Below are positions 24,411 through 34,400 of a stretch of 64,000 nt of DNA, piece by piece. The notes below the pieces were generated by a model. The model saw only the letters and a list, made by a program, of their open reading frames with translations, was not told the DNA's origin and ran no database searches. The stretch's first letter is position 1; each line of letters starts with the position of its first letter. This DNA is from Armatimonas rosea. GTDB lineage: Bacteria > Armatimonadota > Armatimonadia > Armatimonadales > Armatimonadaceae. A program made the translations under genes and the position numbers. The DNA is taken from positions 1,426,001-1,490,000 of the forward strand of contig NZ_JACHGW010000001.1 of NCBI RefSeq assembly GCF_014202505.1, written 5' to 3'.

Positions 24411-25188
24411 GGTACTCCTCCTCGTTGGGCAGGTGCTCCAGCATAAAGGGCGTGTCGGGGGGGAGCGCACTCATTTCCTCCAAAAAGACGCTGTAGTCCA
24501 GTTCGCCCAGGCCGGGGCGCACTTCGTCGAGATGCACCGTGAGGTTCTCCCGCAGCGCGATATCTTTGGCATGTACTCCCACAATCTGCGGCCCAAGTAG
24601 CGCAAAGCACTCGCGCAGGAGGGTGGCATTGTTGAAGTAGCGCGCGGGGCAGTTGATGAGGTTCACCGGATCAAGGTGCACCGCGACACTCTTGCGGTCG
24701 ATGGCCTGCATCAAGTCTAGGTAGCTCTGCGGCGAGTCCGGGTACATCCAGGGCATGGTCTCCAGCGTGTAGACCGCCCGATCGGGCTGGACTGCGTCCA
24801 CGATCTCCTGGACACTCTCGACAATCTGCGCAAACGCCGCCTCGGTTAAATCCTCGGCACAGGGTCCGTCCCATTTTCCCCCCAATGACCCCGCGATATT
24901 GACACAGCACACCGCCCCGATCTTGTCCGCCAGCGCGAGCTGCCGCTTACAAAACTTCCGCGCCTCGCGCCGCGTTTGTGGGTCTTGGGAGAGGGGATTG
25001 CTCCACGCCCCGACCTCCGCGATCACAATATCGGCCTCTCGCGCCGCTTGGGCGTAGGCTGCAATGGTTGTCTTGGATGCGTCGTTCTTCACCGGGCAGT
25101 ACGCCGCCCGGTAGCCCGCCGCCTGCACCGCGGCGACCCATCTCTGGGGTGTCGAAATATCCCCGAAAACGGGGCCACCTAATCTCAT
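24373..25188 (-). CDS. sugar phosphate isomerase/epimerase (xylose isomerase-like TIM barrel)
   Basis: 271 aa. The TIM barrel contains YTLETMPWMYP (metal-ligand Glu), VAVHLDPVNLINCP and GVHAKDI, typical of the AP-endonuclease-2/xylose-isomerase superfamily that isomerises or epimerises sugars. ATG 25188 is 7 nt after a TATAAT box; the longer ORF start is rejected. The last four residues (AQMP) and the stop are encoded by the repeat element. Reading through the left-hand direct repeat instead would give RGCAKIL then a stop, probably the ancestral end. Confidence 0.85.
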   Translation of the reverse strand: MRLGGPVFGDISTPQRWVAAVQAAGYRAAYCPVKNDASKTTIAAYAQAAREADIVIAEVGAWSNPLSQDPQTRREARKFCKRQLALADKIGAVCCVNIAGSLGGKWDGPCAEDLTEAAFAQIVESVQEIVDAVQPDRAVYTLETMPWMYPDSPQSYLDLMQAIDRKSVAVHLDPVNLINCPARYFNNATLLRECFALLGPQIVGVHAKDIALRENLTVHLDEVRPGLGELDYSVFLEEMSALPPDTPFMLEHLPNEEEYRLAAAFVRAQMP

Positions 25189-25195
25189 GGTGGTT

Positions 25196-25201
25196 ATTAT
25201 A
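25196..25201 (-). promoter_or_regulatory. -10 box TATAAT of leaderless sugar isomerase gene
   Basis: Minus-strand TATAAT separated by 7 nt (AACCACC) from ATG 25188. Confidence 0.65.
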
Positions 25202-25267
25202 CGGGCGGCTAAAGCGGCCCGCCGTTGCGGCAAGACCCATGAATGGGCCTGGAAGCATCTTTGCTAG

Positions 25268-25348
25268 CCCCTCTTCCCGCGACGAAGGAGCAACGCCCAG
25301 AGGGCACCCGGGAAGAGGGGAGACGAGGAACGAGCCGAGGAGATGGCC
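25268..25348. repeat. palindromic repeat unit (same family as 41802-41969)
   Basis: CCCCTCTTCCCG at 25268-25279 pairs with 25309-25320. It is followed by GACGAGGAACGAGC and GGAGATGGCC, the order also found in both halves of the 41802-41969 repeat. It lies between the isomerase start and the alanine dehydrogenase stop. Confidence 0.7.
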
Positions 25349-25352
25349 CTAA

Positions 25353-26468
25353 CTATCCCAGTAGGCTCTCCGGGGCGACAAAGGGGATATTGAACTCCTC
25401 GGAGAGGGGCTCGTAGGTGAGCTTGCCTTCGACAATATTGAGGCCCTTGCGGAGCCCGGCATCGTCCTTGAGGGCCTTCTTCCAGCCTTTTTTGGCGAGG
25501 GAGAGAACATACGGGAGGGTCGCGTTGGTGAGCGCGGCGGTCGACGTGTGCGGGACCGCGCCGGGCATGTTGGCGACTCCGTAGTGCAGGACACCGTCCA
25601 CGAAGTAGGTCGGGTTCTGGTGGGTAGTGGGGTGGGTCGTCTCGATACAGCCGCCTTGGTCCACGGCTACGTCTACGATTACGGCGCCTTTTTTCATCTG
25701 CGCGACCACGGTGCGGGGGACCAGTGTCGGGGCTTTTGCGCCCTTAAGCAGCACGGCCCCGATGAGGAGATCGGCCTGGAGGGCTTTCTCGCGGATCGCG
25801 GCGAGGGTGGAGTAGAGGGTCGTCACGTTCTTAGGCATGACATCGTCGAGGTAGCGCAGGCGCGGGATCGAGACATCAAAGAGGCTCACATTGGCCCCAA
25901 GGCCTGCTGCCATCTTCGCCGCCTCGGTGCCGACCATGCCGCCCCCGATAATCACGACATTGGCGGGCGCGACACCGGGGACGCCACCGAGCAAAATTCC
26001 ACGGCCACCCATCGCGCGCTCCAGGTACTTGGCGCCCTCTTGCACCGCCATGCGCCCCGCCACCTCGCTCATCGGGGCGAGCAGCGGGAGCAGGCCATCG
26101 GGGGTCTCGACCGTCTCATAGGCGATACAGATCGCGCCGGACTCCAGGCAGGCATCGGTGAGGGCGCGGCTGGCGGCGAAGTGGAAGTAGGTGAAGAGAA
26201 TCTGCCCCGCGCGCATCAGCGGCCACTCCTGCGGCAGGGGCTCCTTGACCTTGACCACCATCTCGCAGCGGGCAAAGACCTCCTCCGCCGACGAGACAAT
26301 CTGCGCTCCGGCCGCGGCGTAGTCTTCGTCCTCGAAGTTGATCCCGGAGCCACAGCAGGTCTCGGCCAGAACGGTGTGGCCTGCGGTTACCAGCGCCTCG
26401 ACGCCCGCGGGTAGGAGCCCCACCCGGTTCTCGTCGTCTTTTATCTCGCGAATTACTCCAACTATCAT
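25353..26468 (-). CDS. ald: alanine dehydrogenase
   Basis: 371 aa, the usual length. It interconverts L-alanine and pyruvate + NH3 with NAD. The N-terminus MIVGVIREIKDDENRVGLLP, KVKEPLPQEW (substrate Lys region), LLAPMSEVAGRMAVQ, NAD-binding VVIIGGGMVGTEAAKMA and DVAVDQGGCIETTHPTTH are all canonical. Start ATG 26468 follows TATACT (26480-26475) by 6 nt. It is monocistronic. Confidence 0.95.
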   Translation of the reverse strand: MIVGVIREIKDDENRVGLLPAGVEALVTAGHTVLAETCCGSGINFEDEDYAAAGAQIVSSAEEVFARCEMVVKVKEPLPQEWPLMRAGQILFTYFHFAASRALTDACLESGAICIAYETVETPDGLLPLLAPMSEVAGRMAVQEGAKYLERAMGGRGILLGGVPGVAPANVVIIGGGMVGTEAAKMAAGLGANVSLFDVSIPRLRYLDDVMPKNVTTLYSTLAAIREKALQADLLIGAVLLKGAKAPTLVPRTVVAQMKKGAVIVDVAVDQGGCIETTHPTTHQNPTYFVDGVLHYGVANMPGAVPHTSTAALTNATLPYVLSLAKKGWKKALKDDAGLRKGLNIVEGKLTYEPLSEEFNIPFVAPESLLG

Positions 26469-26474
26469 AGCAAG

Positions 26475-26480
26475 AGTATA
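26475..26480 (-). promoter_or_regulatory. -10 box TATACT of leaderless ald
   Basis: Minus-strand TATACT, 6 nt before ATG 26468. Confidence 0.6.
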
Positions 26481-26604
26481 CCCAATTAATTGGGACAGTC
26501 TACTTTGAGGCAGAAGGCTGAGAGGAATTTATACGGGAAGCGGCTTGGGGATATGGAATAACTTAGGTAGATACAAATTACAGTCTATAGTAGGAAAGTT
26601 ATAT

Positions 26605-28728
26605 ATGTTTCGCCTCGTCGATCTCTCCACCGCAACGCCGGATATTCTCGTGGTTATTCTAGAGTCAGGACTGCACAACGCCCCAGGGGCGGTCTCCTTG
26701 CCGGATCAGAACCCCGCCGCCTGGAGCTTGGACGGCAGCCAGCCCTCGGTGGTGAGCTGCTACGCCATGCCCTGGGACGAAGAAAAGGCGATCTTTGGGC
26801 GGCCCAATCTCTACCCCGTGACCATGCGCTACTGGGTCTTTCTGCGCCTCCCACAGACCTTCCAAGAGGGGAGGACCTATTTTCTGAGCACCCCCTACGG
26901 CACCCGCACCTGGACCTTTCGGAGCTGGGAGACACGCTGTGAGTCGATCAAGGTCAACCAGGTGGGCTACAACCAGCGGTGCACGTCGCGCTATGCCAAC
27001 TTCGGGGTCTACTTGGGCGATGGGGGCTCCCTCTTGCTACCATCGCTGCCGCCCTACGAGGTGGTTCATGAGCCCACCGGGACGGTCGTCTACCAGGGCA
27101 TGGGCAGCTACGTGGGCAACGATACGACAGTCTCGGGGACAGCGGTGAGCTCGGGGGAGCAGGTCTATCGGCTCCGGCTCGATGCGGTGCCGCCGGGCGG
27201 GCCGTACTTTATCTCCGTGCCGGGCTGTGGGCGCTCCTACTCGTTTGGGATCGGGGACGAGTACAGCCGGCAGCTCGCGCGGACGATCACCCGGGGGCTC
27301 TACCACCAGCGCTGTGGGATCGCGCTGGAGGCTCCCTACACGCAGTACACGCGCCCGTGCTGTCATGCTGAGGTGGTCGATACGCGGACGATCTGGTCCC
27401 GCAGTGGCTTTATCAGCGCCTCGCCGCTGACACCGCGCAAGCCGATCTCGGGGGGCTACCACGATGCGGGCGACTTTGATCGGCGGCCCTTTCACACGAT
27501 TATCTCCGTGCTGATGCTCTCGTACTTCGACTCGTTTCCGGGGAACTTTGTCGATAACCAGTACAACATCCCCGAGTCGGGCGATGGCATGCCGGACTTC
27601 CTGAGCGAGGCACTCTGGGGCGTGCGGCTCTGGGAGAACCTCCAGGTGACCGAGGTCGCCGACCCGGACTGTGGGGGAGTCTGTGTGGGCACCGAGACCT
27701 TTGCCAATGTCAACTACGGGATCGACAGCGCCGCCAACGACCGTCGCCTCTACGGCACATGGGAGGTCCAGGTGGAGCACACCGCCACCTGCGCGGGGAT
27801 CTTCGCTCAGGCCGCGCGGCTGGTCCAGCGCTACGACCCCACACGCGCCCAGGCGCTCCTGGCACGCGCCGAGCTGGCCTGGGGCTTTCTCCTGCAGCGT
27901 GCCAATGTCGGCGCTCCCAAGACCTGCTTCCTCTATGCCGCGCTCCAGCTCTACCTGGCGACGGGCGAGCTGAGCTACCATAGCCTCTTCCAGAGCGCCG
28001 CGAACGCGATTGTGCTGAGCGTGGGGGTCTGGCCCGAGCAGTACCAGCCAGGAAATAGCAATGCCTTCTGCCAGACCGCACACTTTGTGAGCTATCTACT
28101 CGCCCACGGACGCTCCGTGGACAGTGCCTTTGCCTACGCGCTCCGGGCGAAGATCCTCCAGTTTGCCGACCGCGGCGGCTACATGGGCCCGCCCCCGGAG
28201 AACCTGCCCTACCCGCAGGGGGTGACCAAGTCGCTGGGCTGGGGCTCGGGGACAGCGCAGGGGCGCTACGCCGACCTCTATGCCTTCGCCTGGCTCTTCA
28301 CCACCGACCCGGTCAAGAAGCAGCGCTACTTCAATGCGGTCAGCCAGTACGCCGACTATGCTTTAGGGCTGAATCCGCTGGGGATCTCGTACTACACAGG
28401 GCTAGGGAGCTCCCAGCTCAACTCCCCGCTCCAGTGCGACTCCTACTTCACGAAGGAGGGCCTCAGCGACGGGCTGAACGCTAGCCACCAAGGCCAGCCC
28501 AAGGGGAATGTCCCTGGGATTCTGGTCTATGGTCCCACCATGAACCGGAGCGCGGTCGGCTACCAGAAAGCGGTCTCCGATAAGCTCTACCCGACCTGGG
28601 ACAACCTACCGGGCCAGCGGCGCTATGCCCAGGGCTGGTCTCTGATTAATAGCAACGAGTTCACGACCTGGGAGACCATGGTCTGGAATGTCGTGATGCA
28701 CGGCTTCCTCTACAACGCGGGGCAGTAA
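26605..28728 (+). CDS. glycoside hydrolase family 9 (endoglucanase-like)
   Basis: 707 aa. Ig-like CelD N-domain near residues 110-215 (SIKVNQVGYNQRC), then the GH9 (alpha/alpha)6 barrel. GGYHDAGDFDRRP carries the nucleophile/base Asp pair; IPESGDGMPDFLSEALWG and the C-terminal NSNEFTTWETMVWN carry the acid Glu. GH9 enzymes hydrolyse beta-1,4-glucans. The first 100 residues are unrecognised and there is no signal peptide, which is unusual for a cellulase. ATG 26605 follows AGGAAAG at 26592-26598; the ORF extends to a TTG at 26545. The upstream 120 bp are notably AT-rich. Confidence 0.88.
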   Translation: MFRLVDLSTATPDILVVILESGLHNAPGAVSLPDQNPAAWSLDGSQPSVVSCYAMPWDEEKAIFGRPNLYPVTMRYWVFLRLPQTFQEGRTYFLSTPYGTRTWTFRSWETRCESIKVNQVGYNQRCTSRYANFGVYLGDGGSLLLPSLPPYEVVHEPTGTVVYQGMGSYVGNDTTVSGTAVSSGEQVYRLRLDAVPPGGPYFISVPGCGRSYSFGIGDEYSRQLARTITRGLYHQRCGIALEAPYTQYTRPCCHAEVVDTRTIWSRSGFISASPLTPRKPISGGYHDAGDFDRRPFHTIISVLMLSYFDSFPGNFVDNQYNIPESGDGMPDFLSEALWGVRLWENLQVTEVADPDCGGVCVGTETFANVNYGIDSAANDRRLYGTWEVQVEHTATCAGIFAQAARLVQRYDPTRAQALLARAELAWGFLLQRANVGAPKTCFLYAALQLYLATGELSYHSLFQSAANAIVLSVGVWPEQYQPGNSNAFCQTAHFVSYLLAHGRSVDSAFAYALRAKILQFADRGGYMGPPPENLPYPQGVTKSLGWGSGTAQGRYADLYAFAWLFTTDPVKKQRYFNAVSQYADYALGLNPLGISYYTGLGSSQLNSPLQCDSYFTKEGLSDGLNASHQGQPKGNVPGILVYGPTMNRSAVGYQKAVSDKLYPTWDNLPGQRRYAQGWSLINSNEFTTWETMVWNVVMHGFLYNAGQ

Positions 28729-28734
28729 GCGGCA

Positions 28735-29673
28735 CTACTTCCCTGCTAGGATAAGCTCAAAGTCCTCAAGATAGAGCTGAACCAGCTGGGAAGTAGTGCT
28801 GGTCTTGTCGTCGGCGATTCGGTAGATTCCCAGGTGCTTCAGGTTGATCGTCAGGAGGACCTCTTTAAGGTCGGGGGCAAGCAGCTCTAGCTTGCCCTCT
28901 CTTTCCTGGGAGTCGGTGTTATTGCCCTTGACCACAAAGTCCTGGAGCCAGCTGGCGAACGGACCTGCGGCACTCTCGGCGACCGCCAGGGTTAGGTCTG
29001 GGATCTCGACCAGCTGCCCCCCTTGGGAGAGCTCACGGTAGGCACCAGCGCCACCCGCGGCGACTTTCTGACGGTAGGTTATGGCGCTGATCTTGCTGAC
29101 ACGGGAGCAGTCAACCCCAGGGATCGTCAGGCGGAAGTTGTTGGCAAGCAATGCCTTGGTCTTTCCCGAGAGGGCAGCGGTACTGGCCCCCTTGCCGTCA
29201 ACGGGCCGTGTGTTCTCCGGCTGGAAAGTGACACTGATGAGTCCCGCTTCCTTCGAGGTCGCATCCAGTGCGGGAAGGCTAAACTCTGTGAGCAGCGCGT
29301 TCTGAAACTCGAGGCGCGTGACTGCCTTGTAGTTGAAGTCAGCGACGATCAGGGCGCCATTGCGGCGGGGCTTGCCCTGGGTCTTGGTATCGCGTAGCCA
29401 CTCCGCGAGGGCGGGAAGGGCATCTATGTAGCACTCCACGTGGATGGGGTCGTAGTGGACTCCGGCAAGGTGCTTCTTAGGGGCCTGGCCACCGCCTGCC
29501 TTCTCCTGGACCACATCGGCCACGGGGCCGCCCCCATCGGCGGACTTGACCCAGCCGACAAACTGTCCCTCAATCTCAAGCCCGATACGCCCCGATGACA
29601 AGTCTCGGCTTTTCTGTGCGTGGGCTGTGGGCAGGGTAAGACAGAGCAAAACCAGAAGAAGGAGCTGTTTCAT
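28735..29673 (-). CDS. exported protein with two phage tail-tube (gp19)-like domains
   Basis: 312 aa with signal peptide MKQLLLLVLLCLTLPTAHAQ. Residues about 28-150 follow the T4 gp19/tail-tube pattern: IEGQFVGWVKSADGG, HYDPIHVECYIDALPALAEWL, RRNGALIVAD, then FQNALLTEFSLPALDATSKE. Residues about 175-310 repeat it (FRLTIPGV, VEIPDLTLAV, GPFASWLQDFVVKGNN, LVQLYLEDFEL). Tail-tube folds normally occur in phage, T6SS Hcp or contractile injection particles, not behind a signal peptide. It is the last gene of the exported-protein operon. Domain assignment is by pattern only. Confidence 0.6.
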   Translation of the reverse strand: MKQLLLLVLLCLTLPTAHAQKSRDLSSGRIGLEIEGQFVGWVKSADGGGPVADVVQEKAGGGQAPKKHLAGVHYDPIHVECYIDALPALAEWLRDTKTQGKPRRNGALIVADFNYKAVTRLEFQNALLTEFSLPALDATSKEAGLISVTFQPENTRPVDGKGASTAALSGKTKALLANNFRLTIPGVDCSRVSKISAITYRQKVAAGGAGAYRELSQGGQLVEIPDLTLAVAESAAGPFASWLQDFVVKGNNTDSQEREGKLELLAPDLKEVLLTINLKHLGIYRIADDKTSTTSQLVQLYLEDFELILAGK

Positions 29674-29701
29674 GGCTCTATCTTACCCAGAATCCGCGCT
29701 T

Positions 29702-30802
29702 CTAAAAAATTCCTTCGTAGGCCCACTTGTGTGCGCCGCCACAGCCTAGGGTGAGCTTCTTGAGCTTGGCGCTCTTGGGAACCTGGAAGACAATCCGGAA
29801 GGTGTACTCGTCGCCGAACTTAAACTCCTTACTGGCGTCTTCGTCGCGGCTGGCCTTGTAGTAGGCCGTGGGCTTGTAGCTCTCGCCATCGGTATCGGTG
29901 AGGGCATGGAGGGGGAAGTCGCCGCCGGTGATATCGAAGACCGAGCCCGTGCCCTTGTTGGCAAACTTGGCCGTGACTGTCGCGACCGCAAACTGCTTGC
30001 CTTCCTCCGGGGGATTGCCGTTCAGCTCCGCGCTGGAGAGGGCGAGCTTATCGAGGCGTAGCAGAAAGTTCCCTGAGGGCACGTACTGCCCAGGAGTGCC
30101 CTTGCCCTCCGCGAGCGGAGTCGCTCCGGATGCGTCGCTGGAGTCAGCTGCGCTGGCCGGAAGCGCGGCCACGGTATTCTTCGGATCGCCCGCCTCGCCC
30201 GCTTCCTCCTTGGTCGCACCGGCAACAAAGAACCGGAAGACCTTCTCATCGGCGCGGCCTAGGCGGCCCTGGTTGATCATCACCTTGACGATGCGTGCCT
30301 TGGCGGGGACAACAAACGCTGCCTGCACCGCATCGTTGAGCGTCGCCTGCCCCAGGCCTTGGCCCGGGCGTAGCGTGGGGGCGAACTCCGCATCGGGGTT
30401 GCTCTGGAGTGCCCAGCTCGCGTTGGGATAGAGATTGCCTTGAGCATCTACCAGGGTGAAGAAGCCATCCGAGTTAAACCAGTTGTCTTTCGGGGAGACA
30501 TTCTTCAGTGCCACGTTGAGCACGACCAGCTTCTCCTCGGTCTTGGGAGCGGTAGCACTGTAGCAACGAAAGGGCTCTAGCGTGTACTTGGCCGAGAGAA
30601 TCGAGACGTTGAGCTCGTTCTGGAGGGAGTAGACCACGCCAAACTGCCCATTGACCCCCTGGAGCTGTCCTTGCCCCTTGGTCTCGTTTTTCGGTGCGGG
30701 CTTCGCCTGAGGGGGCTTCGCGGGCGGAGCCTTTGGCTTGGGCTTCTGAGCAAGGGCAGGAGCGATCAAGAGCAGTGTCGCGGCGAGCGAGAGAGCTTTC
30801 AT
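29702..30802 (-). CDS. exported protein with two DUF4352-like beta domains
   Basis: 366 aa. The signal peptide (LSLAATLLLIAPALAQ) is followed by a Lys/Pro-rich linker. Two Ig-like domains of the DUF4352/telokin kind follow, near 55-190 (EEKLVVLNVALKNVSPKDNW) and 240-366 (GKQFAVATVTAKFANKGTG). The same two-domain arrangement ends the giant FN3 protein upstream. Start ATG 30802 overlaps the PEP-CTERM gene stop, and AAGGAA lies just upstream. Function unknown; a surface or periplasmic binding role is inferred. Confidence 0.65.
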   Translation of the reverse strand: MKALSLAATLLLIAPALAQKPKPKAPPAKPPQAKPAPKNETKGQGQLQGVNGQFGVVYSLQNELNVSILSAKYTLEPFRCYSATAPKTEEKLVVLNVALKNVSPKDNWFNSDGFFTLVDAQGNLYPNASWALQSNPDAEFAPTLRPGQGLGQATLNDAVQAAFVVPAKARIVKVMINQGRLGRADEKVFRFFVAGATKEEAGEAGDPKNTVAALPASAADSSDASGATPLAEGKGTPGQYVPSGNFLLRLDKLALSSAELNGNPPEEGKQFAVATVTAKFANKGTGSVFDITGGDFPLHALTDTDGESYKPTAYYKASRDEDASKEFKFGDEYTFRIVFQVPKSAKLKKLTLGCGGAHKWAYEGIF

Positions 30803-31443
30803 TTGGCTTGTTTCCTTAAAAACACAGGGATTCCCAGGCAGAGAAGCGCCAGTGCGCTCGGCTCGGGGGTGGCGGCGAGTGTCCCATTGACCCGCACGAC
30901 GGGAGCCGAGGAGCTAGGTTGTGCGCTCCAGGAGTAGATGCCTGAGACGACATCGGCCTCGTAGAGTGAGTGCCCTTTATCGCCTGTCGGGCTGGAGCCC
31001 CACCAGAACCCTCCATTGCCCGTGGCGGGGGTGAGGGCCTGAAGGACCACCCAGTAGGTCGTGCCACTACTGAGCGTGATCCCCGAGAAGCTGGAGGAGT
31101 AGATCGCCGATGTGAACGCGGGGGCAGCCGTGGCGGGCTGGCTGACACTGCCCAGAACCGCTCCGGGTTGACCGCCACTATCCGCGCAGATCAGGGTCGT
31201 GAAGCGGTTATCGCCCGTCTCGTAGTAGAGCGCCAGCTCGATACTCGTCAGGCTGTAGGTCTGGGTGGGAACAAAGGACTTGGCCCGATCCTGGCGGGAG
31301 ATATTGTTGATGCCGCGAATCTCCCAAGCCCCTGGGTTGTAGGCATTGCCTGCCCCAAAGTTATTGAAGATAACATCGGCGTGGGCCTGAGGAGCCGCGA
31401 GTGTGGCAAAGACGAGAGCGGTGAGTAGCTGCTGAGCTTTCAT
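30799..31443 (-). CDS. PEP-CTERM sorted exported protein
   Basis: 214 aa. Signal peptide ending APQAHA, a beta-rich body of the choice-of-anchor type (SFVPTQTYSLTSIELALYY, SSGTTYWVVLQAL), then the sorting tail TPEPSALALLCLGIPVF followed by RK. PEP-CTERM tails are recognised by exosortase; none is in the window. Start and stop overlap both neighbours by 4 nt. Confidence 0.85.
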   Translation of the reverse strand: MKAQQLLTALVFATLAAPQAHADVIFNNFGAGNAYNPGAWEIRGINNISRQDRAKSFVPTQTYSLTSIELALYYETGDNRFTTLICADSGGQPGAVLGSVSQPATAAPAFTSAIYSSSFSGITLSSGTTYWVVLQALTPATGNGGFWWGSSPTGDKGHSLYEADVVSGIYSWSAQPSSSAPVVRVNGTLAATPEPSALALLCLGIPVFLRKQAK

Positions 31444-34400
31444 TTTAGTTCTCCTTGTGGGTAGACATAGGTGCGGGCATCTCCCTCGCGCAGGGTCATG
31501 CGCTTGAAGCTCGCTCCCTTGGGGACGGTGAAGAGATAGCGGACAAGGCGCGAGTCGCCGTCGGTGCCGGTGGGAGCCAGCGGTGCGGTGACCGGCTCGG
31601 GCTTGGTCTCCTTGTAGGGCTTGTCCGCGGTGTACTTGTCGTCGTCGGTGTCGTAGAGCGTCAAGGTGAAGGTCTGGTACTCCGCCTTAGACTCTTCAAT
31701 GGCCTTGTTCTTGAGCGCGAGCGTGACAATCACAAACTCCTTGCCGTCTTCGAGCGCCTGGTCGCCAAACATGGCCGAGCTGCGGGTGATCCCGACAAAG
31801 GCGGCCTCAAAGCGTGCGCCGGGATAGGCCTGGCCGCGCTGGGCCGGAACCTCCGCGGCGACCGTGACACCATCTTTGGACAAGAACGGTGGCAGGCTGG
31901 CGACCGTGTTGCCCTCACCGAGCGGGAAGACCGTCTCGCCGACATGGATCGCCTTGGCCGCTCCCGTGGCGCTGACCGTGACAATCGCCTCGACTGTCGT
32001 GGTCTTGCCGGCGGGCAGGAGCTGCTGGCTCTGGTTGCCGTTGTCGGTGCGCTTGAAGTTCTGGAAGTCCGGGCCGTTGTTGCCATCGGCGCTCACCCCA
32101 TGCCCGATCAGGCTCTGGTAGCCAAACTCGTAGGAGTCCTTGCCGATGTTCTTGACCGCGAGCGTCAGCTTGATGAACTTCTCCTGGGGAGTAGGGTAGA
32201 AGAGCCTGGTGTCGTCTTTGGGGCCCCAGACAAAGGCTGCTGTGGTGTACTCCGCCGTCAGGATCGAGAAGGCCCAGCGGTTGTCGGTGTCGTAGCGGTA
32301 CCACTTACCAAACTGGGCGCTCTTGCTGCGGGGCAGTAGCTCGCCCGTCGGCTCCACGGGGTTGGGCTTGACCGGCGCGACAGGCGGCGGCGGTGCTGGG
32401 GTGGTGCTGGGGGCGGGGTCGCCAAAGCTAGCAGCCGCGAGGGCGGGGACCACCACGGTGGCGGTGAGGGGCTCGGAGAAGAGGCCCTCGCTATCGACCG
32501 CGCGCAGGCGGTAGGTGTACTTGCGGCCACTGCGGACATCACCATCCAGGAGCTGAAGCCCGGTGGGGGAGGGGAGCTTGATAAAGTTGGGGGCCGCGGT
32601 GTCGGTGAGCTTCTGGGTGGCACGCTCCAGCACATAGCTCGCTGGCACCTCACTGGCGGGGGCTTGCCAGTGGAGCTCTGCCTGGGGAGTGCCGGTGGTG
32701 CTGTCGTGTGCCAGCACGCTGGTAAAGCTCCGCGGGGACTCACAGCGGACTTTGAGCGCCGTGCCATCCAGCACATTGGAGGGCTGTGAGCCGATCTGGT
32801 CCTCGTTGATCGCCACGACACGATAGGCCATGGGGACGCGCGGTGGGGTCTTGGTGTCCACGAAGGTCAGGGGCTGCTCCCGATTGGCCGATGCCGCCAC
32901 CTCACCGATCTTGACATAGCCCTGAGGGTCTAGGAGGGTCCTCAGGAGCGCCCCCCCATTGGCCTTCAGGTCCTTCATGCTGAGGTTGCGTAGCCTGCTC
33001 TGCGAGAGCGTAGGGGCTTGGCGGATCGGTAGGTTTTGTGTCGAGGCCACATGGGTGCGCGACTGCTCGCGCTGCACCACTCTTGCGGCTGCATCTACCG
33101 CTTTGGCGAAGACCGCGTAGCGGGTGATGTTCTCATTGGCCGGGCCCGGGCTGATCGCCAGCCGCACCCGGCCGTCGTCCTGGAGCTCATCGACCACTGC
33201 GCTGAGGAGTGTCGGGGTGCTGGGCGGGAGGGTTGCCGGCACCAAGACATCGGTGACCGGTGTCTCCGGGCCCTCGACTCCCCAGCGGCTGACCGGGACA
33301 ACCCGGTAGTGGTAGTGCGTCCGCTGCGAGACCCCGAGCGTGTCGGTGAACTCGGTCTTGGTGGTCTCGCCCAGGAGCACGTAGTTCTGCCGTGGGACAC
33401 TGGGGTAGTTCTCGAAGTACTTAACGGGTGCGAGGCGCTGCTGGACAATGTCCTTGAAGCCGGGTTTCTGGGGCATGCCAAGCTTGGGATTGAGCGGGGC
33501 CTTGGGCTGGGGAACTTGGCCCGCCGAGGCTATCGGTGCCGTGGGAAAGAGCCCGGTCGCCACGGCCCGGTAGACCCGGTAGGTGGTCGGCGAGGTGAAC
33601 ACCGCAGGCTGCCACTTGACCGTCACCTTGCCCGCGATCGCCTTGGTCGTCGTGGGTTTAAAGAGCTTCGTGCCTGAGGGGCCGAACTTGGCCTTGGCAT
33701 CGTTTCCTGCAACGAAGCCCCCCGGCTTGCCTGCCCCGGCTCTCTTTGCCTGCTTTGCGGCCAAGACAGAGGTCATGGTCTCCGCCCCCACACGCCCACT
33801 GGTGCGCAGGGTGGGAGAGGTGCCGTCTTGGAGATAGCCAAAGCTCCCAGCCCCCTTGGCGAAGGTCGCACTCAGGCTCCAGCCCGCAGCAGGGGCCGCG
33901 GGAGCCGCCGTGCTCGGAAGCGCGGTGACAGCGGACTGGGCAGGCGTCCCATGGTGGCTCGGGTTGGTCGTGTAGCACGCCGCGACCCGGTAGCTATAGT
34001 TCTTATCGGGAACCCCGGTGGTGTCCAGGAAGAAGCGGAGGGCGTTGGGGTCTTGGGCATGGACGGTGAGGAAGTTCTTTGCCGCATTGGCCCGCACCGT
34101 GTCTGTGGTGCTGGTCTGGAGGTCGGTGAGCCGACGTAGAACCTCAGTGAGGGGCTGGTCGCGCAGGGCAGTAAGCTCGTCCTTGCTAAATATCGCCGGG
34201 ATGATCCCGCCGCCCAGGTTGCCTAAGCTGCTCAGGTCCACCGATGTGGTGAGCATCGCCTCCCACTGGGGCATGACCTTGAGGAAGTCTCGCAGGGTAA
34301 TGTCCTTGAGCTCGGGGGCCTGGAGGAGCGACGTGCTAATGGGGGTATTGCCGATCCGGGTGGTCGGGGTTGTCAAGGCCACCTCGGGCTGGTTGCTCTC

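Noticed and set aside
28735-29673. Prophage or contractile injection system
   Set aside because: No sheath, baseplate, spike, terminase, capsid or AAA injection-system gene is nearby, and the tail-tube-like protein has a signal peptide.
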